Assembly (NCBI RefSeq): GCF_041435115.1
Contig: NZ_CP108046.1
Location: 8,494,001-8,558,000, forward strand
Length of the DNA stretch: 64,000 bases
Origin: Streptomyces sp. NBC_00289
Lineage (GTDB): Bacteria; Actinomycetota; Actinomycetes; Streptomycetales; Streptomycetaceae
Reading direction: 5' to 3'
Position 1 is the first letter of the stretch, and each line of letters begins with the position of its first letter. Made by a program: the position numbers and the translations under genes. Below the pieces are notes generated by a model. That model worked only from the letters and a program-made list of their open reading frames with translations, searched no databases and was not told the origin of the DNA. This document shows, one piece after another, positions 43,333-52,216 of this stretch.

Positions 43333-43371
43333 TCCCGGCAGGCCTCCCCTCCCCCTGGGGGCCTGCCGGGA
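43333..43371 (+). terminator. Strong hairpin inside the hydrolase run, after the first gene
   Basis: TCCCGGCAGGCC (43333-43344) and GGCCTGCCGGGA (43360-43371) are perfect 12-base arms with a C/T-rich loop that could pair further. It lies 28 bases after the first hydrolase stop and 90 bases before the next start. It may attenuate read-through or protect the upstream mRNA 3' end. No U-tract. Confidence 0.6.
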
Positions 43372-43460
43372 CCATCCCCGCGCCCCGGCATGCCTCCCTC
43401 CCCTGGAGGTTCCGCCCGGGACCACTCCCCGCACCTCCGTGAGAGAGGGAACCCAGCCCC

Positions 43461-45329
43461 ATGGCACGTACGTCCTCACTCGCCGCCGGCTTCGTCGCCG
43501 GCGTCGTCGTGGCCGCGAGCACCACCGCGATCGCCGTCACCGGTACGGCGACCTCCAGCACCGGCCTCAGTTCCAAGGCCACCACCACCTGGCTGACCGT
43601 CAAGGTCGCCGACGCCATGGGCACCAGGGACACCATCACCTGGGTCCCCACCGGCTCCTTCGCCGGCTCCGCGGAAGAACGGGTCCCGCGCTACCCGATG
43701 ACCCCCATCCAGGGCAAGGACACCAAGGAGCTGAAGCTCTCCGCCGTCCGCAACGAGCAGGTCTCGGCGCAGCTGGCGATCGCCTCCGGCAAGAACCTGG
43801 ACGACGTCAGCGCCGTGGTCGGCGACCTCACCGGGCCCGGTGGCGCGAAGCTGTCCGGTGCCGGCACCCAGGTCCGGTTCGTCAAGTACGTACCCGTGCA
43901 GCGTTCCAAGAGCGAGGTCGACTGGTCCGCCACCATCGACCAGGTCAGCTCCGGCAAGGAGGTGTCCGGCGACCGCAACCCCGATGTGGTCGGCGACCCG
44001 CTGGAGGAGGGGGCCTCGGTGGACGTACCCGCGTACGCCGCGCAGCCGCTGTGGTTCACCTTCCACATCCCCAAGGCGGCCAAGCCCGGCACCTACACCG
44101 GCACGGTGAAGGTCAAAGCCGACGGCCGCACCCAGAGCACGTACCCGCTGACCATCGAGGTCGCCGACGCGAGCGTGCCCGACCCGAAGGACTACCGCTT
44201 CTTCCTCGACGTGTGGGCGCAGCCGGAGACGATCGCCAAGAACCACGGCGTCAAGCTCTGGTCCGACGAGCACTGGAAGCTGATCGACACGTACGACCGC
44301 GACCTGGCCTCGCACGGCCAGAAGGTCATCAACACCACCATCGTCGACAACCCGTGGCACCACCAGTGGTCGCTCGGCACCCGGGAGTCGCAGACCGCCA
44401 CGCCGTACACCAGCATGGTGGGCTGGACCTGGAACGGAAAGACGTTCTCCTTCGACTTCAGCCGCTGGGACAAGTACGTCCAGGCCGCCAGACGCGCCGG
44501 TCTCGGGCCCGACATCGGCGCTTTCTCCATGCTGGCCTTCCAGGACCAGGAGCACCTCACCTACACCGACACCAGCACCGGCAAGACCATCTACGAGAAC
44601 GTCGATCTGGGCGGCGACCGCTGGCGTCAGGCGTGGGGAGCGTTCCTTCCGGCCTTCGAGAAGCACCTGAAGGCGAAGGGCTGGCTGAACAACACCTGGC
44701 TGTCCTTCGACGAGCGGCCCATCGACACCATGACGGTCGTCAAGAACTTCGTCCACGAGGTCGCGCCGGCCTTCGACGACCGCATCTCCGTGGCAGGTTC
44801 GATCAACACCGAAGGCGTCGCGTCCAACCTGTCCGTCGACTGGGGCGGCATCGACGCGATGACGAAGGAGAAGGTGGAGGAACGGCGCAAGGCCGGCCAG
44901 ATCACGACCTTCTACGTGTACGGCTCGCCCGCCCACCCCAACACGCTGTCCTACTCGCCCGCCGTCGAGTCGCGGATGCTGCCCTGGATCTCCGCCCAGC
45001 GGAATCTGGACGGTTTCCTGCGCTGGTCGTACAACAGCTGGACCAGTGATCCCTTCAAGCAGCCGGTGCACATCTTCACGCAGGGCGACGAGTACCTGGT
45101 CTATCCGGGCACGGACGGCCCGATGTCCAGCATCCGCTGGGAGCAGCTGAAGGAGGGCGTCGAGGACTACGAACTCATCGCCCAGCTGCGGAAGAAGGAC
45201 GGCGGCGCCGACAGCGGCGCCCTGACCGACGCTCTCACCACCGCGACCCGGAACCTCGACGGCCGGACGAAGGACGTCAACGACATCGAGACCGCGCGTG
45301 CGGCAGTCGTGAAGGGGCTGACGTCATGA
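43461..45329 (+). CDS. Secreted GH123-like (DUF4091) glycoside hydrolase
   Basis: A 622-residue exported protein. The signal peptide is about 1-30 (SLAAGFVAGVVVAASTTAIA). An N-terminal beta-sandwich (about 35-235; FTFHIPKAAKPGTYTGTVKV) precedes a TIM barrel of the DUF4091/GH123 type (RFFLDVWAQPETIA, then WLSFDERPID with the adjacent Asp417-Glu418 pair used in GH123 substrate-assisted catalysis, and LKEGVEDYELIAQL near the end). GH123 enzymes are beta-N-acetylgalactosaminidases, so this protein may remove beta-GalNAc. The ATG is preceded by GAGAGAGGG about 12 bases upstream. Its stop overlaps the GH35 start by 4 bases. Confidence 0.85.
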   Translation: MARTSSLAAGFVAGVVVAASTTAIAVTGTATSSTGLSSKATTTWLTVKVADAMGTRDTITWVPTGSFAGSAEERVPRYPMTPIQGKDTKELKLSAVRNEQVSAQLAIASGKNLDDVSAVVGDLTGPGGAKLSGAGTQVRFVKYVPVQRSKSEVDWSATIDQVSSGKEVSGDRNPDVVGDPLEEGASVDVPAYAAQPLWFTFHIPKAAKPGTYTGTVKVKADGRTQSTYPLTIEVADASVPDPKDYRFFLDVWAQPETIAKNHGVKLWSDEHWKLIDTYDRDLASHGQKVINTTIVDNPWHHQWSLGTRESQTATPYTSMVGWTWNGKTFSFDFSRWDKYVQAARRAGLGPDIGAFSMLAFQDQEHLTYTDTSTGKTIYENVDLGGDRWRQAWGAFLPAFEKHLKAKGWLNNTWLSFDERPIDTMTVVKNFVHEVAPAFDDRISVAGSINTEGVASNLSVDWGGIDAMTKEKVEERRKAGQITTFYVYGSPAHPNTLSYSPAVESRMLPWISAQRNLDGFLRWSYNSWTSDPFKQPVHIFTQGDEYLVYPGTDGPMSSIRWEQLKEGVEDYELIAQLRKKDGGADSGALTDALTTATRNLDGRTKDVNDIETARAAVVKGLTS

Positions 45330-48300
45330 AAGGCAGGTGGAGATCACTGCTGCTTGCCGGAGCGCTGACTGCCATGTCCCTGACCGGCGCGGGTGTCGTG
45401 ACACCGGCCCAGGCGGAGCAGCAGACCCCGGCGCGGCACACCGTCACCTACGACCAGTACTCCGTGCGGGTCGACGGCAAGCCCCTGTACATCTGGGGCG
45501 CCGAGCTCCACTACTTCCGACTGCCCAGCCCCGACGCGTGGCGCGACGTCCTGCAGAAGATCAAGGCGGGCGGGTTCAACGCGGTCTCGCTCTACTTCGA
45601 CTGGGGCTACCACACGGCCAAGCCGGGCTCGTACGACTTCACCGGCATCCGCGACGTGGAGCGGCTGCTCGACGAGGCCGAGCGCGCCGGCCTGTATGTG
45701 ATCGGCCGCCCGGGCCCGTACATCAACGCGGAGGTCTCCGGCGGCGGCATGCCCGCCTGGCGGTCGACCCAGGCCGGTGTGAACCGCACCTCCGAGCCGG
45801 AGTACATGAAGGCGGCCCGGGAGTGGATGAGCCGGATCAACCCGATCATCGCGCGTCACCAACTCACCCGTGGCACCGGTTCGGTGATCCTGTACCAGAT
45901 CGAGAACGAGTACCAGGGCGGTCGCCACGACGCCGACTACATGCAGACCCTCATCGACTGGGCGAAGGAGGACGGCATCGATGTGCCCACCTTCGTCAAC
46001 GACGGCGGCGCCAACCAGAACTGGGTCAGCGGCAAGGGCGCCCCGGACATCTACGGCTTCGACGCCTACCCGCAGGGCTTCGACTGCAAGGACCCCGACA
46101 CCTGGAAGAACCTCCCCGACTATTCGTACGTCAACGAGTGGAAGCCCGAGTCCCCGCTGATCATCCCGGAGGCACAGGGCGGCGCCTTCGACCCCTGGGG
46201 CGGCACCGGATACCAGGACTGCGCGAAGCTCACCGGCACCGACTTCACCCGGGTGTTCAGCAAGATGAACATCGCCGCCGGAGTGAGCGGCCAGTCCTTC
46301 TACATGACGTACGGCGGCACCAACTGGGGCTGGCTCGCCGACCCCAACGCGGTCTACACGTCGTACGACTACGGGGCCCCGATCAACGAGTCCCGCCAAC
46401 TGACGGACAAGTACCAGGAGTTCAAGCGCCTCGGGTACATGGTCAACTCCGTCACCTCGCTGGCGCGCACCGACAAGGCCGAGGCCCCCACCCCGACCGA
46501 CGACGCCCTGCGCATCGACCGTCGCGTCAACCCCGACGACGGCACCCAGTTCTTCACCGTGCGGCACGCCGACACCCGCGTGAAGGACAGGGACGAGACC
46601 ACCCTGTCGCTGAAGGGCGCGGACGGCGACTACCGGCGCGTACCCCAGCAGGGAACGATCACGGTCGACGGCCGGGACGCCAAACTCCTCGTCGCGGGCT
46701 ACGACCTGGGCGAGAAGCAGCGGCTCGTCTACTCCACCTCGGAGATCATGACGCACGCCCGGATCGGCGACCGGGACGTGGCGCTGCTGTACGGGCGTGC
46801 GGGCGAGGCCGGCGAGACCGTGCTGCGGTACGCCGAGCGCCCCGAGGTCAAGGTCTTCGACGGCGATGTCACCACCACCTGGGACGCCGAACGCGGCGAC
46901 CTGCGCCTGAACTACACCCACAAGGGCCTGGCCCGCGTACGGGTGAACGGCATGGAACTGCTGATCGCCGACACCGCGGAGACCGCCCACTGGTGGCGCC
47001 AGGACACCGCCGCGGGCCCGGTCCTCGTACGAGGACCGTCCCTGGTCCGTACGGCCGAACAGGCGGACGGCACCCTGAAACTGACCGGTGACTCCACCAA
47101 GGCCGCGAAGATCGAGGTCATCGCGGACGCCAAGAAGGTGACCTGGAACGGCCGCGAGGTCGCCGTCACCCGGGCGCCGCTCCCGGTCCAACTGCCCAAG
47201 CTGACGACGTGGAAGTACAAGGAGGAGGCCCCGGAGTCCGCTCCCGGCTTCGACGACTCCACCTGGACCACCGCCGACCACCTCACCGCCAACAACGCGG
47301 CGCTGGCCGGGTCGCTGCCGGTCCTCGCGATGGACGAGTACGGCTTCCACCACGGCAACGTCTGGTACCGCGGCCGGTTCAGGACCACCGGTGCCGCGAC
47401 CGCGCTCGCACTCGACGCCAAAACCGGTAACACCGGCCAGTACGCGGTCTGGCTCAACGGCCGCTACCTCGGCAGCTCCGGCGACGGTGCGCACACCTTG
47501 GACATCCCGGCGGGCACGCTGAAGGCCGGTGGCGACAACGTCCTCTCCGTCCTCGTGGAGAACGCGGGCCACAACGAGGAATGGGGCCACGACTACTCCA
47601 AGGAGCCACGCGGTCTGCTCAGTGCCGAGGTGATCGGCGGGGCCTCCACCCTCACCTGGAAGATCCAGGGCAACCGGGGCGGCGAGGACCCGGTGGACAC
47701 CGCACGGGGCCCTTACAACAACGGCGGGCTGTACGGGGAGCGGGCCGGCTGGTCGCTGCCGGGCTTCCCCGACGGCGGCTGGAAGAGCACCACCCTCTCC
47801 GGGCAGGCAGCCAAGACCGAGCCCGGCGTGCGCTGGTACCGCACCTCCGCCCGGCTCGACCTGCCGCAGGGCCAGGACAACGCGCTCGCGCTGGATCTCG
47901 CCGAACCCGCGGGCGGCAGCACCGGCTATCGCGCCGAGATCTTCGTCAACGGCTGGCTGATCGGCCGCTACCTGCCGGACACCGGACCACAGACACGGTT
48001 CGTCATTCCCAAGGGCCTCCTGCGTGAGCAGGGCAGCAACACCATCGCCCTGGCCGTGTGGTCCACCAAGGCCGGCGCGGGCCCGGGCTCGGCCAAGCTC
48101 GTCGACCTCGGCGCCTCGGCGGGCGGGATCAGGGTCGGTACGGTGGCCGCGCCCTCGTACGACGCCAAGACCTACGCCCTGCCGGCCGCGGGCGCCCGGG
48201 TCACCGTCGACGCCGAGCCGTTCCTGGCCACCGGCACCGCGACCAAGGTCCCCGTCACCCTCAGCGTGCCGAAGGACGCGCCGACCGCCCGGAACGTCGC

Positions 48301-48970
48301 CCTGGCGCTGAAGGTCCCGGACGGCTGGACCGCGACCACCGACGACACCACCCGTTTCGGCCAGGTCCGTCCCGGCGACACCGTGACCGCGGACTACACC
48401 GTCACCCCGCCGGGTGACCCGGTCCACTACGCCGTCCTGTCCGCGACCGCCAAGCTCACCCAGCCCGGTCGTCCGGGCACCGTCACCGGTGTACGCGCCG
48501 TACAGGTGCCACCGGCCGCGCTGTCCGCCGACGCCTATGTGAGCGACCTGACCCTGGTCAAGGCGGTCAACGGCTGGGGGCCGGTGGAGAAGGACTCCTC
48601 CAACGGGGAGGACGCGGCGGGTGACGGTCGTCCCCTGAGTATCGGCGGCACCACGTACACCAAGGGCCTCGGCGTGCACGCGAACAGCCAGGTCCGGGTC
48701 TATCTCGGCGGTGGCTGCACCCGCTTCACCGCGACCGCCGGGGTGGACGACGAGGTCGGCGACGGCGGCAGTGTCACCTTCCAGGTGATCGCCGACGGCC
48801 GCTCGCTCACCACAACCCCGGTCGTGCGCGGCTCCGACGGCGGCACCGACATCGACGTGGAAGTGACCGAGGCCCGTTGGCTGGACCTGCTCGTCGACGG
48901 TGCCGGCGATGTCTCCTCGGATCACGCCGACTGGGCCGACGCCAAGCTGACCTGCGGCGGCGGTGCCTGA
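45326..48970 (+). CDS. Secreted GH35 beta-galactosidase with C-terminal NPCBM domain
   Basis: A 1214-residue exported beta-galactosidase. The signal peptide is about 1-31 (LLLAGALTAMSLTGAG). The GH35 barrel has GKPLYIWGAELHYFRLP, the acid/base Glu195 in YQIENEYQGG and nucleophile Glu282 in IIPEAQGG. Jelly-roll domains typical of GH35 follow (WLNGRYLGSSGDG, FVNGWLIGRYLPDTGP). A NEW3-type sandwich precedes an NPCBM domain (about 1070-1214; YTKGLGVHANSQVRVYLGG). NPCBM domains bind galactose-containing glycans. It overlaps the GH123-like gene by 4 bases and shares one base with the second GH31. Confidence 0.93.
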   Translation: MKGRWRSLLLAGALTAMSLTGAGVVTPAQAEQQTPARHTVTYDQYSVRVDGKPLYIWGAELHYFRLPSPDAWRDVLQKIKAGGFNAVSLYFDWGYHTAKPGSYDFTGIRDVERLLDEAERAGLYVIGRPGPYINAEVSGGGMPAWRSTQAGVNRTSEPEYMKAAREWMSRINPIIARHQLTRGTGSVILYQIENEYQGGRHDADYMQTLIDWAKEDGIDVPTFVNDGGANQNWVSGKGAPDIYGFDAYPQGFDCKDPDTWKNLPDYSYVNEWKPESPLIIPEAQGGAFDPWGGTGYQDCAKLTGTDFTRVFSKMNIAAGVSGQSFYMTYGGTNWGWLADPNAVYTSYDYGAPINESRQLTDKYQEFKRLGYMVNSVTSLARTDKAEAPTPTDDALRIDRRVNPDDGTQFFTVRHADTRVKDRDETTLSLKGADGDYRRVPQQGTITVDGRDAKLLVAGYDLGEKQRLVYSTSEIMTHARIGDRDVALLYGRAGEAGETVLRYAERPEVKVFDGDVTTTWDAERGDLRLNYTHKGLARVRVNGMELLIADTAETAHWWRQDTAAGPVLVRGPSLVRTAEQADGTLKLTGDSTKAAKIEVIADAKKVTWNGREVAVTRAPLPVQLPKLTTWKYKEEAPESAPGFDDSTWTTADHLTANNAALAGSLPVLAMDEYGFHHGNVWYRGRFRTTGAATALALDAKTGNTGQYAVWLNGRYLGSSGDGAHTLDIPAGTLKAGGDNVLSVLVENAGHNEEWGHDYSKEPRGLLSAEVIGGASTLTWKIQGNRGGEDPVDTARGPYNNGGLYGERAGWSLPGFPDGGWKSTTLSGQAAKTEPGVRWYRTSARLDLPQGQDNALALDLAEPAGGSTGYRAEIFVNGWLIGRYLPDTGPQTRFVIPKGLLREQGSNTIALAVWSTKAGAGPGSAKLVDLGASAGGIRVGTVAAPSYDAKTYALPAAGARVTVDAEPFLATGTATKVPVTLSVPKDAPTARNVALALKVPDGWTATTDDTTRFGQVRPGDTVTADYTVTPPGDPVHYAVLSATAKLTQPGRPGTVTGVRAVQVPPAALSADAYVSDLTLVKAVNGWGPVEKDSSNGEDAAGDGRPLSIGGTTYTKGLGVHANSQVRVYLGGGCTRFTATAGVDDEVGDGGSVTFQVIADGRSLTTTPVVRGSDGGTDIDVEVTEARWLDLLVDGAGDVSSDHADWADAKLTCGGGA

Positions 48971-50976
48971 TGCCCGGTCTGAGACGAACCGTCCGTGGCG
49001 GCTCGGCGGCGCTGGTGCTGGCCGCCCCGCTGCTCGGCACGGCGCCGGCCGCCGCCGACTCCGGGGGGCCGGTCACCGTCACGACACCCGCCTACGAACT
49101 GCGCGTCGCCACGGACCGGTTGACCGTCACCACGGTGCGGGCGGGCCGGACCGTGCTGGCCACCGCGCCCGCGGCGTTCCGGTTCCGGATCGGCTCCGAC
49201 TGGCACATCGTCGGGGAGGTCACCGGCAGCACCCGTGACGGCAACACCCTGCGCGTCACCGCCGCCACCGACCTGCCGGGCGTCACCGTCGATCTGCGGA
49301 TCACCCTGCGCTCCGACCGGTACGACATGAACTGGTCCCTGTCGGGCGGACAGGCCGACGCGCTCAGCACGGCGTACGACCTGAGCAGCGCCGGGCACTG
49401 GTACGGGCACGGCGAGAACAGCGACCAGACGGTCCAGCCGTGGCCGCTGGACTCCGGGCAGGTGGTGGACACCGGGTTCGGTCCGGCGTCGTACCAGGTG
49501 GTGTCCCCCTTCTGGTACACCTCCAGCGCCACCGGACTGTGGGCGGACACGAACGACCCGATGGACGTGCGGATCAACTCCGGCGGCAACGGGCTCGGCG
49601 AGTTCACCGTCACCGGTGAACGCCCCTCCGCCTCCACGGTGTTCGTCGAGGACACCCCCGCCGAGGTGTACCGGGACCACATCGCGCTGGTCGGCAAACC
49701 CGAACGCTCCGACACCCCCTACGAGCAGTACGCCACCCCGCTCTGGAACTCCTGGGCGCAGCTCTACGGCGAACAGACCCAGGCGAACGTCCTCGCCTGG
49801 GCCCGTGCGCTGGCCGCCGCCGGGCTCGGCGGGCACGCGGTGCAGATCGAGGAGAGCGTGATCGCCTCCGACTTCGGCGAACGCTTCCCCGATCTGCCCG
49901 CCCTGTCCAGGCAGCTCGGCCGCCTCGGCTTCGACCTCGGCATGTGGACGGGCCTGTACATGCCCGAGACCGCCGCCAACTTCTCCGAAGCCGTCGACAA
50001 CGGGTATCTGCTGAAGGACCCGTCCGACCCGTCCAAGCCGTGCCTGTTCACCTGGTGGAACGGCCGCCAGACCGGGCTGGTCGACCTGGCGAACCCGGCA
50101 GCCCGGCAGTGGTACACCGACGATCTCAAGGCTCAGACGGGCGAGTTGGGGGTGGCCGGCTTCAAGTTCGACACCGCCTTCTTCGACGACCGGTGCGCCC
50201 CTTATCCGGGGGCCACCCGCGCCGACTACGTGAAGTACGGCACCGAACTGGCCGACGAGTTCGACCAGCAGGGGGCGGGGTTGCGGGTCGCGTGGAACGC
50301 CGCGCAGGCCAAGGGCTTCGCCACCCGCACGGCCGACAAACCGACCACCTTCGCGGGGCTGCGTGCCGCGGTCTCGGCCAACCTGGCGGTCTCCACGATC
50401 GGTTACCCGTTCGTGGAGACCGACATGATCGGCGGCTCGCTCGGCTACCCGCCACCCACCAAGCAGGTCCTGGCCCGCTGGGCACAGGCGGCGTCCCTGA
50501 TGCCGCTGATGTACGCCTCTACCTCACCCACCGGCGTACGGGACGCGACGACCGGCGAGTGGGTCGGTTACGACCGCGAGACGGTCGACCTCTACCGGCA
50601 GGCGATCAAGACGCACGAGAAGCTCGCTCCCTACATCTGGGACCAGGTGCAGAGCATCCTGAAGACCGGCGATCCGATCATGCGGCCGCTGTTCTTCGAC
50701 TTCCCGAAGGACGAGGCCAGTTACACGGTCGCCGACGAGTGGATGCTCGGCCCGGCCGTGCTGGCCGCGCCGAAACTCGACGAAGGCACCACCCGGGACG
50801 TCTTCCTGCCCACCGGAACGTGGCGTGACGTCATCAACCGCAAGGTCGTCCGCGGCCCCGTGACGCTCAAGGCGTACGCGGCGCCGCTCGGAGTGACGCC
50901 GGCGTTCGTGAACCTCAAGGCCGAGGGCGCCACCAAGGCGTACGAGGCGCTCGCGCGCACCGGCGCGGAACAGTAA
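48970..50976 (+). CDS. Secreted GH31 glycosidase, short paralogue
   Basis: A 668-residue exported GH31 enzyme. A signal peptide (about 1-34, ending TAPAAADS) is followed by the same MYORG-like barrel as the first GH31, with nucleophile Asp401 (AGFKFDTAFF) and acid/base Asp485 (FVETDMIGG). It stops at the end of the catalytic region and lacks the NEW3 and lectin-like modules of its paralogue. Part of it is nearly identical at DNA level to the first GH31 (50579-50775), unlike the rest. The ATG shares one base with the GH35 stop (TGATG). The two may differ in linkage or in substrate anchoring. Confidence 0.9.
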   Translation: MPGLRRTVRGGSAALVLAAPLLGTAPAAADSGGPVTVTTPAYELRVATDRLTVTTVRAGRTVLATAPAAFRFRIGSDWHIVGEVTGSTRDGNTLRVTAATDLPGVTVDLRITLRSDRYDMNWSLSGGQADALSTAYDLSSAGHWYGHGENSDQTVQPWPLDSGQVVDTGFGPASYQVVSPFWYTSSATGLWADTNDPMDVRINSGGNGLGEFTVTGERPSASTVFVEDTPAEVYRDHIALVGKPERSDTPYEQYATPLWNSWAQLYGEQTQANVLAWARALAAAGLGGHAVQIEESVIASDFGERFPDLPALSRQLGRLGFDLGMWTGLYMPETAANFSEAVDNGYLLKDPSDPSKPCLFTWWNGRQTGLVDLANPAARQWYTDDLKAQTGELGVAGFKFDTAFFDDRCAPYPGATRADYVKYGTELADEFDQQGAGLRVAWNAAQAKGFATRTADKPTTFAGLRAAVSANLAVSTIGYPFVETDMIGGSLGYPPPTKQVLARWAQAASLMPLMYASTSPTGVRDATTGEWVGYDRETVDLYRQAIKTHEKLAPYIWDQVQSILKTGDPIMRPLFFDFPKDEASYTVADEWMLGPAVLAAPKLDEGTTRDVFLPTGTWRDVINRKVVRGPVTLKAYAAPLGVTPAFVNLKAEGATKAYEALARTGAEQ

Positions 50977-50986
50977 GGGGCGTCAG

Positions 50987-52207
50987 ATGCATGGGATACG
51001 CGGCAGGCTCGCGGCGTTGCTCCTGGCGGTCTCGGCCGTCGTGGCCGGGACGGTGGCACCCGCCGAGGCCGGTCAGCAAGGCGACGGGCGCGGCTGGACC
51101 GGGACCTGGGCGACGGCGGCCAGCGAGCACTACGAGGTCTCGGGGATGTCCGAGGTGACGGTACGGATGCCGGTGCACACCAGCGTCGGCGGCTCGTCCG
51201 TACGCATCCGGCTGACCAACGCCTACGCCACCGACCCGGTGGCGATCGGACACGCGACCGTGGGCCTGCACGACGGGGGTTCCGCCGTGGCGCGCCCGTA
51301 CGACCTGCGATTCGGCGGGAAGCGCGCGGTCACCATCCCGGCGGGCGGCCAGGCGGTGAGCGATCCGGTCGGACTCGCCGTGCCGGCCCTGACCGACCTG
51401 GTCGTCAGTCTCCATCTGCCCGGCCAGGTCACACACATCACCGATCACTGGTGGGCGCAGCAGACCGTGTACTGGACGGACTACGGTGCGGGCGACCACG
51501 CCGCCGACACCTCCGGCGACGCCTACACCTGGACCACCACGAGCTGGCCGTTCCTCAGCGGCGTCGACGTGACCGCGCCGAGGACCGGGTCGGTGGTGGC
51601 GCTCGGCGACTCGATCACCGACGGGTCGTACTCGACGGCCGACACCAACCAGCGCTGGCCCGATCTGCTGTCGGCCCGGCTGAACGCCTGTCTGCCCGGC
51701 GCCGGAGTGCTCAACGCGGGCATCACCAGCAACCGGATCACCGCCGGGACCGCGACGAATCCCTCGGCGCTCGACCGGCTCGACCGGGATGTGCTCTCCC
51801 AGCCGGGCGCCAGGACCCTGATCCTCTTCGAGGGGATCAACGATCTCGGCGGGGCGAGTGCCGAGCAGATCATCGCCGGGATGACGGAGATCGCCGACCG
51901 GGCGCACCGGCGCGGCATGCGGGTCGTCGGCGCCACCATCACCCCGTACAAGGACTTCACCTGGGGTGGCTGGAGCGAGGAGACGGAGGGGCGGCGGCAG
52001 CAGGTCAACGCGTTCGTCCGGGCCTCCGGCAGGGTCTTCGACGACTACGCCGACTTCGACCGGGCGGTCCGGGACCCGGCGGATCCGCGGCGGCTGGGCG
52101 CGGCGTACGACTCCGGTGACCATCTGCATCCCAATGACGCCGGGATGAAGGCATTCGCCGACTCCATCGACCTGATGTCGCTCGGCCTCGGCCGCGGCTG
52201 TTCCTGA
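50987..52207 (+). CDS. Secreted SGNH/GDSL hydrolase, short form
   Basis: A 406-residue exported esterase. The signal peptide is about 1-28 (AALLLAVSAVVAG). A beta-rich N-terminal domain (TWATAASEHYE, SSVRIRLTNAY) precedes the SGNH domain with Ser209 in GDSITDG, the Gly/Asn blocks (FEGINDLGG) and the Asp-x-x-His dyad in SGDHLHPND. Members of this arrangement remove O-acetyl or other acyl groups from glycans, which would expose capped sugars to the neighbouring glycosidases. It lies 10 bases after the GH31 gene and 9 bases before a close paralogue. Confidence 0.9.
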   Translation: MHGIRGRLAALLLAVSAVVAGTVAPAEAGQQGDGRGWTGTWATAASEHYEVSGMSEVTVRMPVHTSVGGSSVRIRLTNAYATDPVAIGHATVGLHDGGSAVARPYDLRFGGKRAVTIPAGGQAVSDPVGLAVPALTDLVVSLHLPGQVTHITDHWWAQQTVYWTDYGAGDHAADTSGDAYTWTTTSWPFLSGVDVTAPRTGSVVALGDSITDGSYSTADTNQRWPDLLSARLNACLPGAGVLNAGITSNRITAGTATNPSALDRLDRDVLSQPGARTLILFEGINDLGGASAEQIIAGMTEIADRAHRRGMRVVGATITPYKDFTWGGWSEETEGRRQQVNAFVRASGRVFDDYADFDRAVRDPADPRRLGAAYDSGDHLHPNDAGMKAFADSIDLMSLGLGRGCS

Positions 52208-52216
52208 GGAGGAACC

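Noticed and set aside
45344..48925. 1193-codon minus-strand frame opposite the GH35 gene
   Set aside because: High GC keeps the antisense frame open; Gly/Val/Asp-rich with no start signal or family match.
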